Below, piece after piece: positions 53,429 to 62,940 of a DNA stretch of 64,000 nt. The DNA comes from Clostridia bacterium. GTDB lineage: Bacteria; Bacillota; Clostridia; Christensenellales; Aristaeellaceae. Location of the stretch: the NCBI GenBank assembly GCA_017524615.1, contig JAFXVJ010000043.1, forward strand, positions 1-64,000, given 5' to 3'. The translations under genes and the position numbers were made by a program. Each line of letters begins with the position of its first letter. Position 1 is the stretch's first letter. The notes under the pieces are model-generated. The model worked only from the letters and a program-made list of their open reading frames with translations, searched no databases and had not been told where the DNA came from.

Positions 53429-54505
53429 TTATCTGATCCTGACCGCCTTTTCCTGCGCCTGCAGGCACAGTTCCGCCGCCTTGAAGGCGTGGGCCTGGGT
53501 CATGGCGTTTTCCGTACGGTTCAAGCAATCCAGGATCAACTGGCCAAAGAAGGGGAAGCCGGTGACGCCGTTGGCATTGAAGTACTGTTCTCCCTGGCCG
53601 TTGACCAGATACACGTGATTGCCGCCGGGCTGATCCGCCGCCAGGTTGATGTACTTCCGCACCTCGATGAAGCCTTCGGTGCCCACGATGAACACCCGTC
53701 CGTCGCCCCAGGTCCGCAGGCCGTCGGGGGTGAACCAATCCACACGGAAGTAGTTGGCGGTCCCGTTTTTTCCTGTCAGCGTGCAATCGCCGTAATCCTC
53801 CAATTCGGGGTATTCGGGATGCGCGTAATTGGCGATGCGGCTGGAAGTGACGGTGGCGTCTTCCTCACTTGCGAAATACAGGTACTGCTCGATTTGATGG
53901 CTGCCGATGTCGCACAGGATACCGCCGTATTTTTCCCGTTCAAAGAACCAACGGGGACGGCCGGCAGCGCCCAGACGGTGAGGGCCGAAGCCGTTGACGG
54001 ACAGCACTTTGCCGATGGCGCCTTCCTTCACCATGTATCCGGCCAGGATGGCTCCTTCGTCGTGCAGACGCTCGGAATAATACACCATGTATTTTTTGCC
54101 GGTGGACGAGGCTTTCTGCCGGGCAGAGGACAGCTGATCCAGGGTGGTGAAGGGCGCCTTGTCGGTGAAGTAATCCTTCCCGGCGTCCATGGCGCGCAGG
54201 CCCAGCGCGCAGCGCTCGCTGGTGACGGCGGCGCCGGCGATCATGTGGGTCTCCTGATCCGCCAGGGCCTCTTCCTCGCTGCGGGCGGGGGTGGCCTGGG
54301 GATAGGTCCGCAGGAACGCTTCCACTTTTTTGGGATCGGGATCCCACACATATTTCAGCGTGGCGCCGGCCTCGGTGAGGCCGTTGGTCATGCCGTAAAT
54401 GTGGCCGTGATCCAGCCGTACGGCGGAGAATACGAATTCTCCGGGCTTGACCACCGGCTGGGGCTTGCCCTTGGGTGCGTAGTTCATGCCGTCGGATACC
54501 TTCAT
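53429..54505 (-). CDS. Gfo/Idh/MocA family oxidoreductase (2 of 3), DKAP subtype
   Basis: A 358-residue protein. The N-terminal fold is Rossmann-like but lacks the classic GxGxxG, reading SAVRLDHGHIYGMTNG instead. The usual EKP is replaced by DKAP (DYFTDKAPF, about 111-119). CDIGSHQIEQYLYF supplies the catalytic-region histidine. It starts one base after the stop of the upstream oxidoreductase (TGA-C-ATG), so the two are coupled and may act on successive sugar intermediates. AAAGGAAA overlaps the upstream gene end. Confidence 0.87.
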   Translation of the reverse strand: MKVSDGMNYAPKGKPQPVVKPGEFVFSAVRLDHGHIYGMTNGLTEAGATLKYVWDPDPKKVEAFLRTYPQATPARSEEEALADQETHMIAGAAVTSERCALGLRAMDAGKDYFTDKAPFTTLDQLSSARQKASSTGKKYMVYYSERLHDEGAILAGYMVKEGAIGKVLSVNGFGPHRLGAAGRPRWFFEREKYGGILCDIGSHQIEQYLYFASEEDATVTSSRIANYAHPEYPELEDYGDCTLTGKNGTANYFRVDWFTPDGLRTWGDGRVFIVGTEGFIEVRKYINLAADQPGGNHVYLVNGQGEQYFNANGVTGFPFFGQLILDCLNRTENAMTQAHAFKAAELCLQAQEKAVRIR

Positions 54506-54506
54506 G

Positions 54507-55664
54507 TCATTTTCCTTTCCCGAAACCACCGAAGGTGATTTCGCCCTCGAATTCCGTGACGGACACGGTTTTTTCGTAAAAATGGGGCACGCTTTTCCGA
54601 ATCCCCTCCACCGTATAGAAGGGATCGTCGGAGGCCAGGGGCAGGGAGACGGGAACGCGCTCCGCGCCGGATTTGTAAATGGCGGTGATCAGCTCGATGG
54701 TGCGTCGGCCGTCCTCCCCGGTGATGGCCACGTCGCCGCCCGTTTCCAGGGCGGTGAGCACATTTTCCAGCTGTCCCTCATGCATTTCATAAGGCAGGGG
54801 CGGCAGGGCGGCCAGGTAATCCCGGGCCCTCTGCTCAAAGGCGGGATCGGGCTGCTTGAGGGGGAAGCCGTTGGGCTGGGGCTGGGAGGCAAACACGCTG
54901 AAGGGCGCGGCGATCTTGGCCTTTTCGCACTGAAACACCAATTGCTGCTCTTCTCCGTGATGCACCACCGAGGCCGTCACCGTGGCCAAAGCCCCGGGGT
55001 ATTCCATCACGGACACGCTCAGATCCTCCACCTCCGCGTTGTCGTGGGCGGTATTGGCCAGCACGCTGGTCACCCGATTGGGCAGGCCCATCATCCAGCC
55101 CAGCATGTCGATGTGATGCACGGCATGGTTCAGGGTGCAGCCGCCGCCCTCCTTTTCCCAGGTGCCACGCCACCACAGATCGTAGTAACAGTGGCTGCGG
55201 AACCAGAAGGAATCCACCTGGGCGTGACGGACGGGGCCGGCCATGCCGCTGTCCAGCAGGGCCTTCAAATCCCGGATGGGCTGGCGGAACCGGTTCTGGG
55301 CGATGATGGACAGCTTTTTGCCGCTTTCATCCCGCGCCAGCAGCATGGCGTCGCATTCTGCCAGGGAGGCGGCCATGGGCTTTTCGCATACCACGTTTTT
55401 ACCGCTGCGCAGGGCGTTGATGCTGATTTCCGCGTGCACATACGGCGGCGTGCATACATCCACCAGATCGATATCCAGGGGCAGAATATCCCGGTGATCC
55501 AGGAATACTTCAGCATCCAGATGATACTGCTCTTTCACCCGTTGGGCCTTGCCGGGCTGGATGTCCACCAGCGCAACGATACGGCAGCGCTCCGGAAAGC
55601 GCAAATAAGCGGATATGTGGGCGTGCGAAATATTGCCTGTGCCCACAATGGCGACTTGAAGCAT
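54507..55664 (-). CDS. Gfo/Idh/MocA family oxidoreductase (3 of 3)
   Basis: A 385-residue enzyme. The cofactor loop is VAIVGTGNISHAHISAY (about 4-20), and the family motif is VVCEKPMAAS near 92. GGGCTLNHAVHHIDMLGW has the conserved His of the active region. AAAGGATG precedes the start. It is first in a two-gene unit that diverges from the AraC gene. Likely a sugar or uronate-derived substrate, with NAD(P) as cofactor. Confidence 0.9.
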   Translation of the reverse strand: MLQVAIVGTGNISHAHISAYLRFPERCRIVALVDIQPGKAQRVKEQYHLDAEVFLDHRDILPLDIDLVDVCTPPYVHAEISINALRSGKNVVCEKPMAASLAECDAMLLARDESGKKLSIIAQNRFRQPIRDLKALLDSGMAGPVRHAQVDSFWFRSHCYYDLWWRGTWEKEGGGCTLNHAVHHIDMLGWMMGLPNRVTSVLANTAHDNAEVEDLSVSVMEYPGALATVTASVVHHGEEQQLVFQCEKAKIAAPFSVFASQPQPNGFPLKQPDPAFEQRARDYLAALPPLPYEMHEGQLENVLTALETGGDVAITGEDGRRTIELITAIYKSGAERVPVSLPLASDDPFYTVEGIRKSVPHFYEKTVSVTEFEGEITFGGFGKGK

Positions 55665-55833
55665 ACATGATCATCCTTTCTGCGCGGTTCTGGGACGGAT
55701 CGCTCCAGACGCGTCTGTTATGAGCATACCTTGATCGTCATTTGTAGTATAATGGTTTTTCCGGATGCCTATCTGTGCAATTTCTGTTGTCTTCTATGTG
55801 AATCTGGCATGCGTGCCGGAGAGGAGGAGTACT

Positions 55834-56721
55834 GTGGATCACCTGATGACGGAAAACGCCGCGTCCCTGACCACCATGCAAAACGGCGGCCTGGGATATG
55901 AGGCCAAGTACAATTATACCGACCGGCTGCGCAAATCTGAATACCACTGCCACGATTTTTATGAGTTTTATATTCACCTGCGGGGCGGTCAGTATTTCGG
56001 GCTGGATGACAATCTGTATTTGCTGCAGCCCAATCAGCTGTTCATCGTTCCTCCTTTTTCCATGCATGGCCTGTCCTGCGAGGATGAGATGCGGGGCTAC
56101 GAGCGCGCTTATCTGAACCTGTCGCCGGAGCTGATGAAGATCCTGGGCTTTGAGCAGATCGACCTGGACCAGTTTTTCCGCTCCTATACCTCCCGGGGAC
56201 AGAACACCTTCCAGCTCAGCGCCCGGGATGCGGAGCAATGCATCGCCTGGATTCGGCAGCTGGAGGCCGGACGGTCTTCCGACAGCGCGCTGGACAACTA
56301 TGGCAATTACTGTATTCTGGTGAATTTCCTGAATGTGGTCTGCAAAACCGTGCACCAGTCCCAGGCGATTACCGGCAATGTGATTTCCAATAACATCATC
56401 CAGAACGTGCTCACTTACATCAACAGCCATTACACGCAGCCCCTGAAAATGGATCAGCTGGCCAAGCAATTCGGCATCAGCATTTCCTATCTTTCTCATG
56501 AATTCACGAAATTCACCAACCGCAGCGTGTATGAGTATATCCTTTACCGCCGGGTGATGCTGGCCAAGCAAATGATCCAGACGGACCTGACATTGAACAC
56601 CATCGCCTATCAGTGCGGCTTTAACGATTATTCCAATTTCCTGCGGATGTTCAATAAGCTGGTGGGCGTTTCGCCCAGTCAATACCGCAAACAGCTCAAG
56701 CCGCTGCAGAGGATTCGCTGA
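55834..56721 (+). CDS. AraC family transcriptional regulator
   Basis: A 295-residue regulator starting at GTG, with AGGAGG six bases upstream; the longer in-frame ATG at 55765 lacks a site. The N-terminal cupin-type sensor is at about 20-140 (HCHDFYEFYIHLRGG). The two-HTH AraC domain is at about 190-290 (MDQLAKQFGISISYLSHEF, then IAYQCGFNDYSNFLRMFNK). Its place between the oxidoreductase pair and the esterase makes it the likely local sugar-responsive activator. Confidence 0.92.
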   Translation: MDHLMTENAASLTTMQNGGLGYEAKYNYTDRLRKSEYHCHDFYEFYIHLRGGQYFGLDDNLYLLQPNQLFIVPPFSMHGLSCEDEMRGYERAYLNLSPELMKILGFEQIDLDQFFRSYTSRGQNTFQLSARDAEQCIAWIRQLEAGRSSDSALDNYGNYCILVNFLNVVCKTVHQSQAITGNVISNNIIQNVLTYINSHYTQPLKMDQLAKQFGISISYLSHEFTKFTNRSVYEYILYRRVMLAKQMIQTDLTLNTIAYQCGFNDYSNFLRMFNKLVGVSPSQYRKQLKPLQRIR

Positions 56722-56832
56722 CGCGGGGGAGAGGCGCGCACAACGACGGAGCCCTGCGCACCAGGCCGGCGTTTGTGCAGCCGCTCCTTTTTTATTTGTG
56801 CATAAAATGCATACTTTTACGCCAGATCTGTA

Positions 56833-56861
56833 TTGAAATCAGGCAAATCGCTTTGTATAAT
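56833..56861 (+). promoter_or_regulatory. Promoter of the CE15-like esterase gene
   Basis: TTGAAA, a 17-bp spacer, and TATAAT. The leader is about 170 bases. The rest of 56722-57036 shows no gene. Confidence 0.85.
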
Positions 56862-57036
56862 ACGGTTAGAAAGCAGCCGAAAAGACCGTATTCCCGCCTT
56901 GCGAACAGGCTTTTCCGTGCTATGCGGAATTGTGAGCGGACGACATGAAAGGAGGCTGACCGCATTCGCAAGCGGCGAAAATTCGGCTGACGCATGGAAA
57001 CCATGCGACGTTGAAAAAAAGGAAAGGAGAATCCAT

Positions 57037-59991
57037 ATGACAAAGCTTTTGAGCATGATATTGGCTGGTTTGCTGGTGCTGTTCATGGTGGGTGGCGCGC
57101 TGGCGGAAAACACCGAGGCGCCCCGGTCCTACTTCCCCTATCCGACGGAATTGGAAAACCTGCCGGATAACTTCAGTTTGCCTGATCTGTTTGAATTCTT
57201 CGATGCTTCCGCCGACCCCGACGGCACCGGCCGGGTGGACAGCCCGGAGGAGTGGGAAGCCCGCCGGGACGAGATGAAAGACCTGCTGAAATACTATCTT
57301 TACGGCAGCCGGATGGATCCCCTCAAGTCTGACACCACTGTCACCGCCGTGCGTGAAAACTACGCCTACAATTGGGCGGACGGCGTGATGGGCGGCGCGC
57401 CCGGCTATTTTGGCTACAGTGAGCTGCCCAACCTGCCCGAAGGCGCCGTGACCTACACGGCCATGGATTTCAGCCGCTGGGGCATGGGCATGGTGTATTC
57501 CAACATCGCTCCGGATAACGCCTTTGTGTATCACGGGGATGGATTTGCCATGCCGGAAGGGCTGAAGGACTGGGCGGAAGGCGACACCTGGCAGGAGCAT
57601 GCCGATGCCGTCACGCGCATCACCCTGCCCACGGTCACCGTGGAAATGACCATCCGGGACACCAACCCGGACAACGCGGCCTATGTGTCCGAGGAAGCCA
57701 AGACCACCGGCGTCAAGGCTACCTTCAACATCCGCTTCCCCGCGGCCCCCGTGCAGGTGGACGGCGAGGAACGCGGCCCCCACAGCAGCGTGAATGGCCG
57801 CGGCTATCCCGTGGTGGTGGGCATCGGCTCCCTGTCTGAGGCCCAGATCGTGACCCTGAACAGCAACGGCTATGCCTTCATCGCCGCCAGCGATTCCGCC
57901 GATCCGGATAACGGCCAGCTGAGCGTGTATGAAAAGCTGTATCCGCCCCAAGATCCCATCGTGTACAACGACAACACCATCAAGAATGACTACGCCGTGG
58001 ACAGCGGCGACCTGATGCACTCCGGTTGGTTTGCCAGCCGCGCGCTGGACGCGATCGAGAGCTACATGGCCCTCAGCGATGAGGAAAAGGCCGCCCTGAA
58101 CGCTAACGTCATTATCCCCGACATCGACGTGTACGCTTCCGCCATCACCGGCTGCTCCAACAACGGTAAACGCGCCATGGTAGGCGGTGTGTTCGACACC
58201 GGCGACAACGGCGACACCCGCTTTGACATCATCGTGCCCAGCGATCCCGGCGGCGGCGGCGCCAGCGGCTATCGGTACGCCACCGAGGGCCAGCTGTTCA
58301 GCTATGAGCCCCCCATGGCCAGCGGCGTGGTGCACAACTATCCTTATGGCTTGAATGAAACCACCCAGCGCGCCATCCAGAACACCGGCGAGGATCATTG
58401 GTTCTGCGATCGGGCCCAGATCCTGACCATCCGGGCGGATCTGGCGGACAATATGCCCATCGACGCGCATTCCCTGATCGCCTCCTTCGCCACCACCAAG
58501 GAAAACCACTACTTCCTGGTGTGGACCGGCGAGGGCCAGGATGCCTGGCTGAACACTCCCGCCACGGTGCTCAACACCTGGGGCGCCCGCGAAGCCTTCG
58601 AATTCCTGGGCCAGGGCGACAACATCGCCGTCATCGTCCGCGACCAGGCCCATGCCAATCAGGACCGCGACATCGCCGACCTGATCGGCCTGATGGACCA
58701 TCTGTACTACGGCGCGGAGAAGATCGTACGCAAGTATCATGAAACCCTGACCAGCAACGGCCTGCTGGCCGCCGACGGCAACGGCGCCATCATGCCGGAT
58801 AAGGCCTACGATTCCATCCGCGAAATGGAACGCAATCCCTTCTACATTCCCAGCACCTATCTGAATTGGAGCCGGCCCACCAAGCACGTGCTGTGGACGG
58901 AATCCAACTCCGTCACCGAGGGCGTGGCCATGACCTTCGCCTTCCACACCGACGCCCAGAAGGTGGAATTGCTGCTCACCGACGGGGAAACCAAGCTGGA
59001 AGCTGAGGTTGTGGATGGCGTGGCCAGCATCCCGCTGACTGCCGAGCAGGCCAAAGCGGGCCGCTATATGGCCACCGCTATCGGCGACAAGGATTCCAAG
59101 AGCATCGAGATTTGCGGCTGGACCGTGAAGGATGCCCTGCGGCATGCCATTTCCGATAACAGCGCTCTGGGCCACGACGCCGGCTCCGGCATCTGCTTCA
59201 CCACGCCGATGGTGAACTACAACGATCCCGCCGACCCCGTGAAGCTGTATCTGAATGGCGAAGAAATGCCCACCGATATCTACGATTACGACAACAAGAT
59301 CACCCTGGCCGATGGCACTGTGGTGCCTCAGAGCGGCTATCTGCAGCCCTATGGCGCCACCATGACCCTGTATCCGGACACCATGGGCTACAACGTGCCC
59401 ATGGGCGACAAGGTGGTTTATTCCATCCGCAACGCCAAGATCGAAGCGCTGCAGGGCTATGTCCTGTCCCTGGATGTTGAACTGGAGAAGTATGATCCCG
59501 CTCAAGGCCGTATGCGCTTCAAGACCACCTACAACACCGTCAGCACCCAAACCCCCGTGTGGGAGCCTGAGCTGCGCCAGAATACCCCCAAGCTGGGCCT
59601 GCCCAAGGACGAAGAACGCTGGCCCATCCTGGGCAACTGGGCAACCGACTTTGACGAGCAGGGCAACCTGAAGCCGCTTGATGAGATCCGTCCGCTGTAC
59701 ACGGCCGAAACGGAGTCTGCCTACAAGGCCGAAATCACCTTGGCCGCTGCGGACGCCAACGGCTTCACCATCGCTTTCAGCGAGCCTGTGAATCCCAATG
59801 ACTTCGCCCTGGCCGTGAACACAGTGTCCGGCTATACCTACGAGTGGGCGGAAGGCAACCAGGCTGTCACCGTCACCTATGACGCGCCGGTGGAAGCCGG
59901 TACGGCTGTGTCCGTGTTCGTGTTCCGCTCCGTGGACCTGGACGGCAACATGATCGGCGGCCCCGTGGCCCTCACCGCCGTGGCGGAGTAA
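57037..59991 (+). CDS. Secreted CE15-like glucuronoyl esterase
   Basis: A 984-residue exported protein with signal peptide MTKLLSMILAGLLVLFMVGGALA. The first 560 residues resemble CE15 esterases, which split ester bonds between lignin and glucuronoxylan. The nucleophile motif is G372-C-S374-N-N-G-K378, with Asn where CE15 enzymes normally have the oxyanion Arg (GCSRxGK). D403 in SDPGGGGASGYR fills the usual acid site, and H478 in PIDAHSL is the likely base. The C-terminal 400 residues hold beta-rich, Ig-like modules, the last at about 900-984. GGAAAGGAG sets the start. Activity is inferred. Confidence 0.75.
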   Translation: MTKLLSMILAGLLVLFMVGGALAENTEAPRSYFPYPTELENLPDNFSLPDLFEFFDASADPDGTGRVDSPEEWEARRDEMKDLLKYYLYGSRMDPLKSDTTVTAVRENYAYNWADGVMGGAPGYFGYSELPNLPEGAVTYTAMDFSRWGMGMVYSNIAPDNAFVYHGDGFAMPEGLKDWAEGDTWQEHADAVTRITLPTVTVEMTIRDTNPDNAAYVSEEAKTTGVKATFNIRFPAAPVQVDGEERGPHSSVNGRGYPVVVGIGSLSEAQIVTLNSNGYAFIAASDSADPDNGQLSVYEKLYPPQDPIVYNDNTIKNDYAVDSGDLMHSGWFASRALDAIESYMALSDEEKAALNANVIIPDIDVYASAITGCSNNGKRAMVGGVFDTGDNGDTRFDIIVPSDPGGGGASGYRYATEGQLFSYEPPMASGVVHNYPYGLNETTQRAIQNTGEDHWFCDRAQILTIRADLADNMPIDAHSLIASFATTKENHYFLVWTGEGQDAWLNTPATVLNTWGAREAFEFLGQGDNIAVIVRDQAHANQDRDIADLIGLMDHLYYGAEKIVRKYHETLTSNGLLAADGNGAIMPDKAYDSIREMERNPFYIPSTYLNWSRPTKHVLWTESNSVTEGVAMTFAFHTDAQKVELLLTDGETKLEAEVVDGVASIPLTAEQAKAGRYMATAIGDKDSKSIEICGWTVKDALRHAISDNSALGHDAGSGICFTTPMVNYNDPADPVKLYLNGEEMPTDIYDYDNKITLADGTVVPQSGYLQPYGATMTLYPDTMGYNVPMGDKVVYSIRNAKIEALQGYVLSLDVELEKYDPAQGRMRFKTTYNTVSTQTPVWEPELRQNTPKLGLPKDEERWPILGNWATDFDEQGNLKPLDEIRPLYTAETESAYKAEITLAAADANGFTIAFSEPVNPNDFALAVNTVSGYTYEWAEGNQAVTVTYDAPVEAGTAVSVFVFRSVDLDGNMIGGPVALTAVAE

Positions 59992-60000
59992 GATAAGCCG

Positions 60001-60087
60001 TGATCTGTCACCCCAGCCTTTGTGCCGCGACAGATCATTGAGACTGTGAAATGCCCGGGGATGGAAGAAGGGTCTTCCATCCCCGGG
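60001..60087 (+). other. Paired stem-loops at the esterase 3' end
   Basis: TGATCTGTC/GACAGATCA (60001-60037) is followed by a perfect 15-bp stem, CCCGGGGATGGAAGA with its complement (60054-60087), with a 4-base loop. No T-run follows, so they may protect the mRNA end rather than stop transcription. Confidence 0.55.
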
Positions 60088-60116
60088 GAATCCAAAAACA
60101 TTCCTGAAACTCGATC

Positions 60117-60180
60117 AAGGGGCTGCCTCAAATCGTCAGAAAAACTGACGGGAAGAGGCAGCCCCTTGGCTCTTTTTTTG
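60117..60180. terminator. Terminator between the esterase and purA
   Basis: AAGGGGCTGCCTC and GAGGCAGCCCCTT enclose an inner GTCAG/CTGAC hairpin, with a T7 run at about 60173. It serves the esterase gene. Confidence 0.85.
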
Positions 60181-60228
60181 GATACGCCCATTGTGTGGGC
60201 ATTTCTACGCTTCAACTTATCTCCCGGG

Positions 60229-61503
60229 TTATCGGTAAATGATTTCCTCCCGCTTGGGTCCGTTGGACAGCATGGTCAGGGGGCATTCGATTTCCTTTTC
60301 CAGGAATTCCACGTACTGCCGGCATTTTTCGGGCAGATCCCCGTACTCCGTGATGCCGCGGATATCTGTTTTCCAGCCGGGGAGGGTGACATAAACAGGC
60401 TTCGCCTTGTTCAGCATCGGTGTCACCGGGAAATCCCGCACCTGCCGGCCGTCAATGTCATAGGCCACGCATACCTTGATTTCGTCCAGGTAGCCCAGCA
60501 CGTCCAGATTGGTCATCACGCAGTCGGTGGCGCCCTGGATCATGCAGCCGTAACGGGTGGCCACCGCGTCAAACCAACCCACCCGCCGGGGGCGGCCCGT
60601 CTTGGCGCCATATTCGCCGGCGTCACCGCCGCGGCGGCGCAGCTCTTCCGCTTCATCTCCGAACAATTCCGTGGTGAAGGGGCCCGCGCCCACACAGGAG
60701 GAATAAGCCTTGGTCACCGCAATGACCTGCTCAAAGGCCGTTACCGGCAGCCCCGCGCCCACAGCCCCAAAGCCGGCCAGGGGAGAGGAGGAGGTGGTGA
60801 AGGGGAAAATGCCGTGATCCGGATCCCGCAGGGTCCCCAATTGACCCTCCAGCAGGATGCGCTTGCCTTCCTTCACGGCTTTATGCAGGTACTGGGCCAC
60901 ATCGCACACCATGGGCTGAATCTGCTGGCCCAAGGCGTAATACTTTTCCGTCAGGGCGTCTACATCCAGCAGTGGCTTGTGATACAGGCTTTCCAGCATG
61001 GCGTTTTTGATTTTGCTGGCGTTTTCCAGACGGGCGCGGAGGATTTCCTTGTCCATCAGCTGACACACCTGCAGGCCGATTTTCATGTATTTATCCCCGT
61101 AGAAGGGGGCAATGCCCGATTTGGTACTGCCGAAGGAGGCCTTTCCCAGGCGCTCTTCCTCATAGCAGTCAAAGGCCACGTGGTATTCCATCAGCACCTG
61201 TGTCCGATCGGAAATCAGCAGCTGGGGCTGTGGCACGCCCCGGTTCCGCAGCATTTGCAGTTCCTTGAGCAATGCTTCGATATCCAGCGCTACGCCGGGG
61301 CCGATGACGTTCATCACATGCCGGTGGCATACGCCGCTGGGCAGCAAATGCAGGGCGAATTTGCCGTAGTTGTTGATGATGGTGTGGCCCGCGTTGGCTC
61401 CGCCCTGAAAGCGAATCACGATATCGCTGTTCTCCGCCAGCATATCGGTGATTTTTCCCTTTCCCTCGTCGCCCCAGTTGGCGCCTACGATTGCGCGTAT
61501 CAT
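60229..61503 (-). CDS. purA: Adenylosuccinate synthetase
   Basis: A 424-residue enzyme that joins IMP and aspartate using GTP, the first committed step to AMP. Motifs are WGDEGKGKI (P-loop, about 10-18; the more usual lead-in is QFGDEG), FQGGANAGHT (about 33-42), GAGPFTTE and TGRPRRVGWFDAV (about 297-309). TGAAGGAGGA sets the start at MIRAIVGAN. It lies 60 bp after dapL and is the last gene of the minus-strand group. Confidence 0.95.
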   Translation of the reverse strand: MIRAIVGANWGDEGKGKITDMLAENSDIVIRFQGGANAGHTIINNYGKFALHLLPSGVCHRHVMNVIGPGVALDIEALLKELQMLRNRGVPQPQLLISDRTQVLMEYHVAFDCYEEERLGKASFGSTKSGIAPFYGDKYMKIGLQVCQLMDKEILRARLENASKIKNAMLESLYHKPLLDVDALTEKYYALGQQIQPMVCDVAQYLHKAVKEGKRILLEGQLGTLRDPDHGIFPFTTSSSPLAGFGAVGAGLPVTAFEQVIAVTKAYSSCVGAGPFTTELFGDEAEELRRRGGDAGEYGAKTGRPRRVGWFDAVATRYGCMIQGATDCVMTNLDVLGYLDEIKVCVAYDIDGRQVRDFPVTPMLNKAKPVYVTLPGWKTDIRGITEYGDLPEKCRQYVEFLEKEIECPLTMLSNGPKREEIIYR

Positions 61504-61563
61504 GCGTGATTCCTCCTTCAAGTGTCAGCGGGGTACGCTTTTGTTTCAGCTTTGCCGGTTGGC

Positions 61564-62772
61564 TTACAGGATCCGCAGGATCCGATCCACCGCTTCCCGG
61601 GTGTTTTCCAGGGTGTTGAAGGCGGTCAGGCGGAAATAACCTTCCCCGCTGGGACCGAAGCCTTCCCCCGGCGTGCCCACCACGTGGGCTTTTTTCAGCA
61701 GCAGATCAAAGAAATCCCAGCTCTTCATATCCGCCGGCGTTTTCATCCAGATATAGGGCGCGTGCACGCCGCCGAACACCCTGATGCCCGCGGCGGCAAG
61801 CCCCTCCCGGATCACCCGGGCGTTTTCCTGATAATACGCGATATTTTCCATGGTCTGCTTTTGTCCCTCGGGGGTGTACACCGCGACGGCGGCGCGCTGG
61901 GTGACATAGGAAACCCCGTTGAACTTGGTGGCCTGGCGGCGGCCCCAGACGCGGTTCAGGCTGACGCCGCCAAAGACCAGCTCCTTCGGCACCACGGTAT
62001 AGGCGCAGCGGGTGCCGGTGAAGCCGGCGGTTTTGGAAAAGGAGCAGCATTCCATGGCGCATTTTTTCGCGCCGGGGATTTCATAAATGCTCCGGGGGAT
62101 ATCCCCGTCGGAAATGAAGGCCTTGTAGGCGGCGTCATAAACGATCAGCGCATCATTATCAAGCGCCCAATCCACAAACACCTTCAGCTGATCCCGCGTC
62201 AGCACCGTGCCGGTGGGATTGTTGGGATAGCACAGGTAAATCACATCCACCGGCTTGTCCGGAAGCGGCGGCACGAATCCGTTTTCGGCGTTGCAGGGCA
62301 GGTAGGTCAGGCGTGTCCATCTGCCGTTCACATATTCGCCCAGGCGGCCCGCCATGGCGTTGGAATCCACGTAAACCGGATACACCGGATCGGTCACGGC
62401 GATGGCGGCGTCCGGGCCGAACAGCTCCTGCAAATTGCCCACGTCAGACTTGGCTCCGTCGGAAATGAACACCTCGTCCGGGCCGATCTCCACCCCACGG
62501 GTGCGATAATCGCCGTCGATGATGGCGTCGATCAGCCAGCGATAACCAAAATCAGGGCCGTATCCCCGGAAACCGGACGGCGTGCCCATTTCCACGGCGG
62601 CCTGCTTCATGGCCTCCACCACAGCGGGCACCAGGGGCCGGGTCACATCGCCGATGCCCAAGCGCAGCAGATCGGCGTTCGGGTTTTCAGCGGCGTATTC
62701 CTTCACTCGTTTGGCAATTTCGGCGAACAAGTATCCGGCAGGCAAGCTGGCCAGACAGGCGTTGATTTTCAT
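61564..62772 (-). CDS. dapL: LL-diaminopimelate aminotransferase
   Basis: A 402-residue PLP aminotransferase that converts tetrahydrodipicolinate directly to LL-diaminopimelate, bypassing the acylated dapD/C/E steps. Family features are [37 protein letters not shown], and the PLP lysine in [25 protein letters not shown] sets the start; the upstream extension lacks a site. dapF, the next pathway enzyme, is just upstream, so wall and lysine synthesis are genetically linked here. Confidence 0.96.
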   Translation of the reverse strand: MKINACLASLPAGYLFAEIAKRVKEYAAENPNADLLRLGIGDVTRPLVPAVVEAMKQAAVEMGTPSGFRGYGPDFGYRWLIDAIIDGDYRTRGVEIGPDEVFISDGAKSDVGNLQELFGPDAAIAVTDPVYPVYVDSNAMAGRLGEYVNGRWTRLTYLPCNAENGFVPPLPDKPVDVIYLCYPNNPTGTVLTRDQLKVFVDWALDNDALIVYDAAYKAFISDGDIPRSIYEIPGAKKCAMECCSFSKTAGFTGTRCAYTVVPKELVFGGVSLNRVWGRRQATKFNGVSYVTQRAAVAVYTPEGQKQTMENIAYYQENARVIREGLAAAGIRVFGGVHAPYIWMKTPADMKSWDFFDLLLKKAHVVGTPGEGFGPSGEGYFRLTAFNTLENTREAVDRILRIL

Positions 62773-62940
62773 ATGGAAGCCTCCCTTTTCTGTCAGGCGT
62801 GCGGACCGCCTGCGATGGTATTCACCGGAAAGCCGGAATCCATGCCGGGATTCGGACAGACCGCGTCCAGTATATACCACAATTCATCGAAAGGGAACCT
62901 GTCTGACGGTTCTTTTTTGGTACTCGTTTCTTCTTTCGCC

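Noticed and set aside
62880..62910. GAACC/GGTTC hairpin with a T-run between dapF and dapL as a terminator
   Set aside because: The T-run is on the plus strand, but no plus-strand gene ends here. It would not stop the minus-strand transcript.
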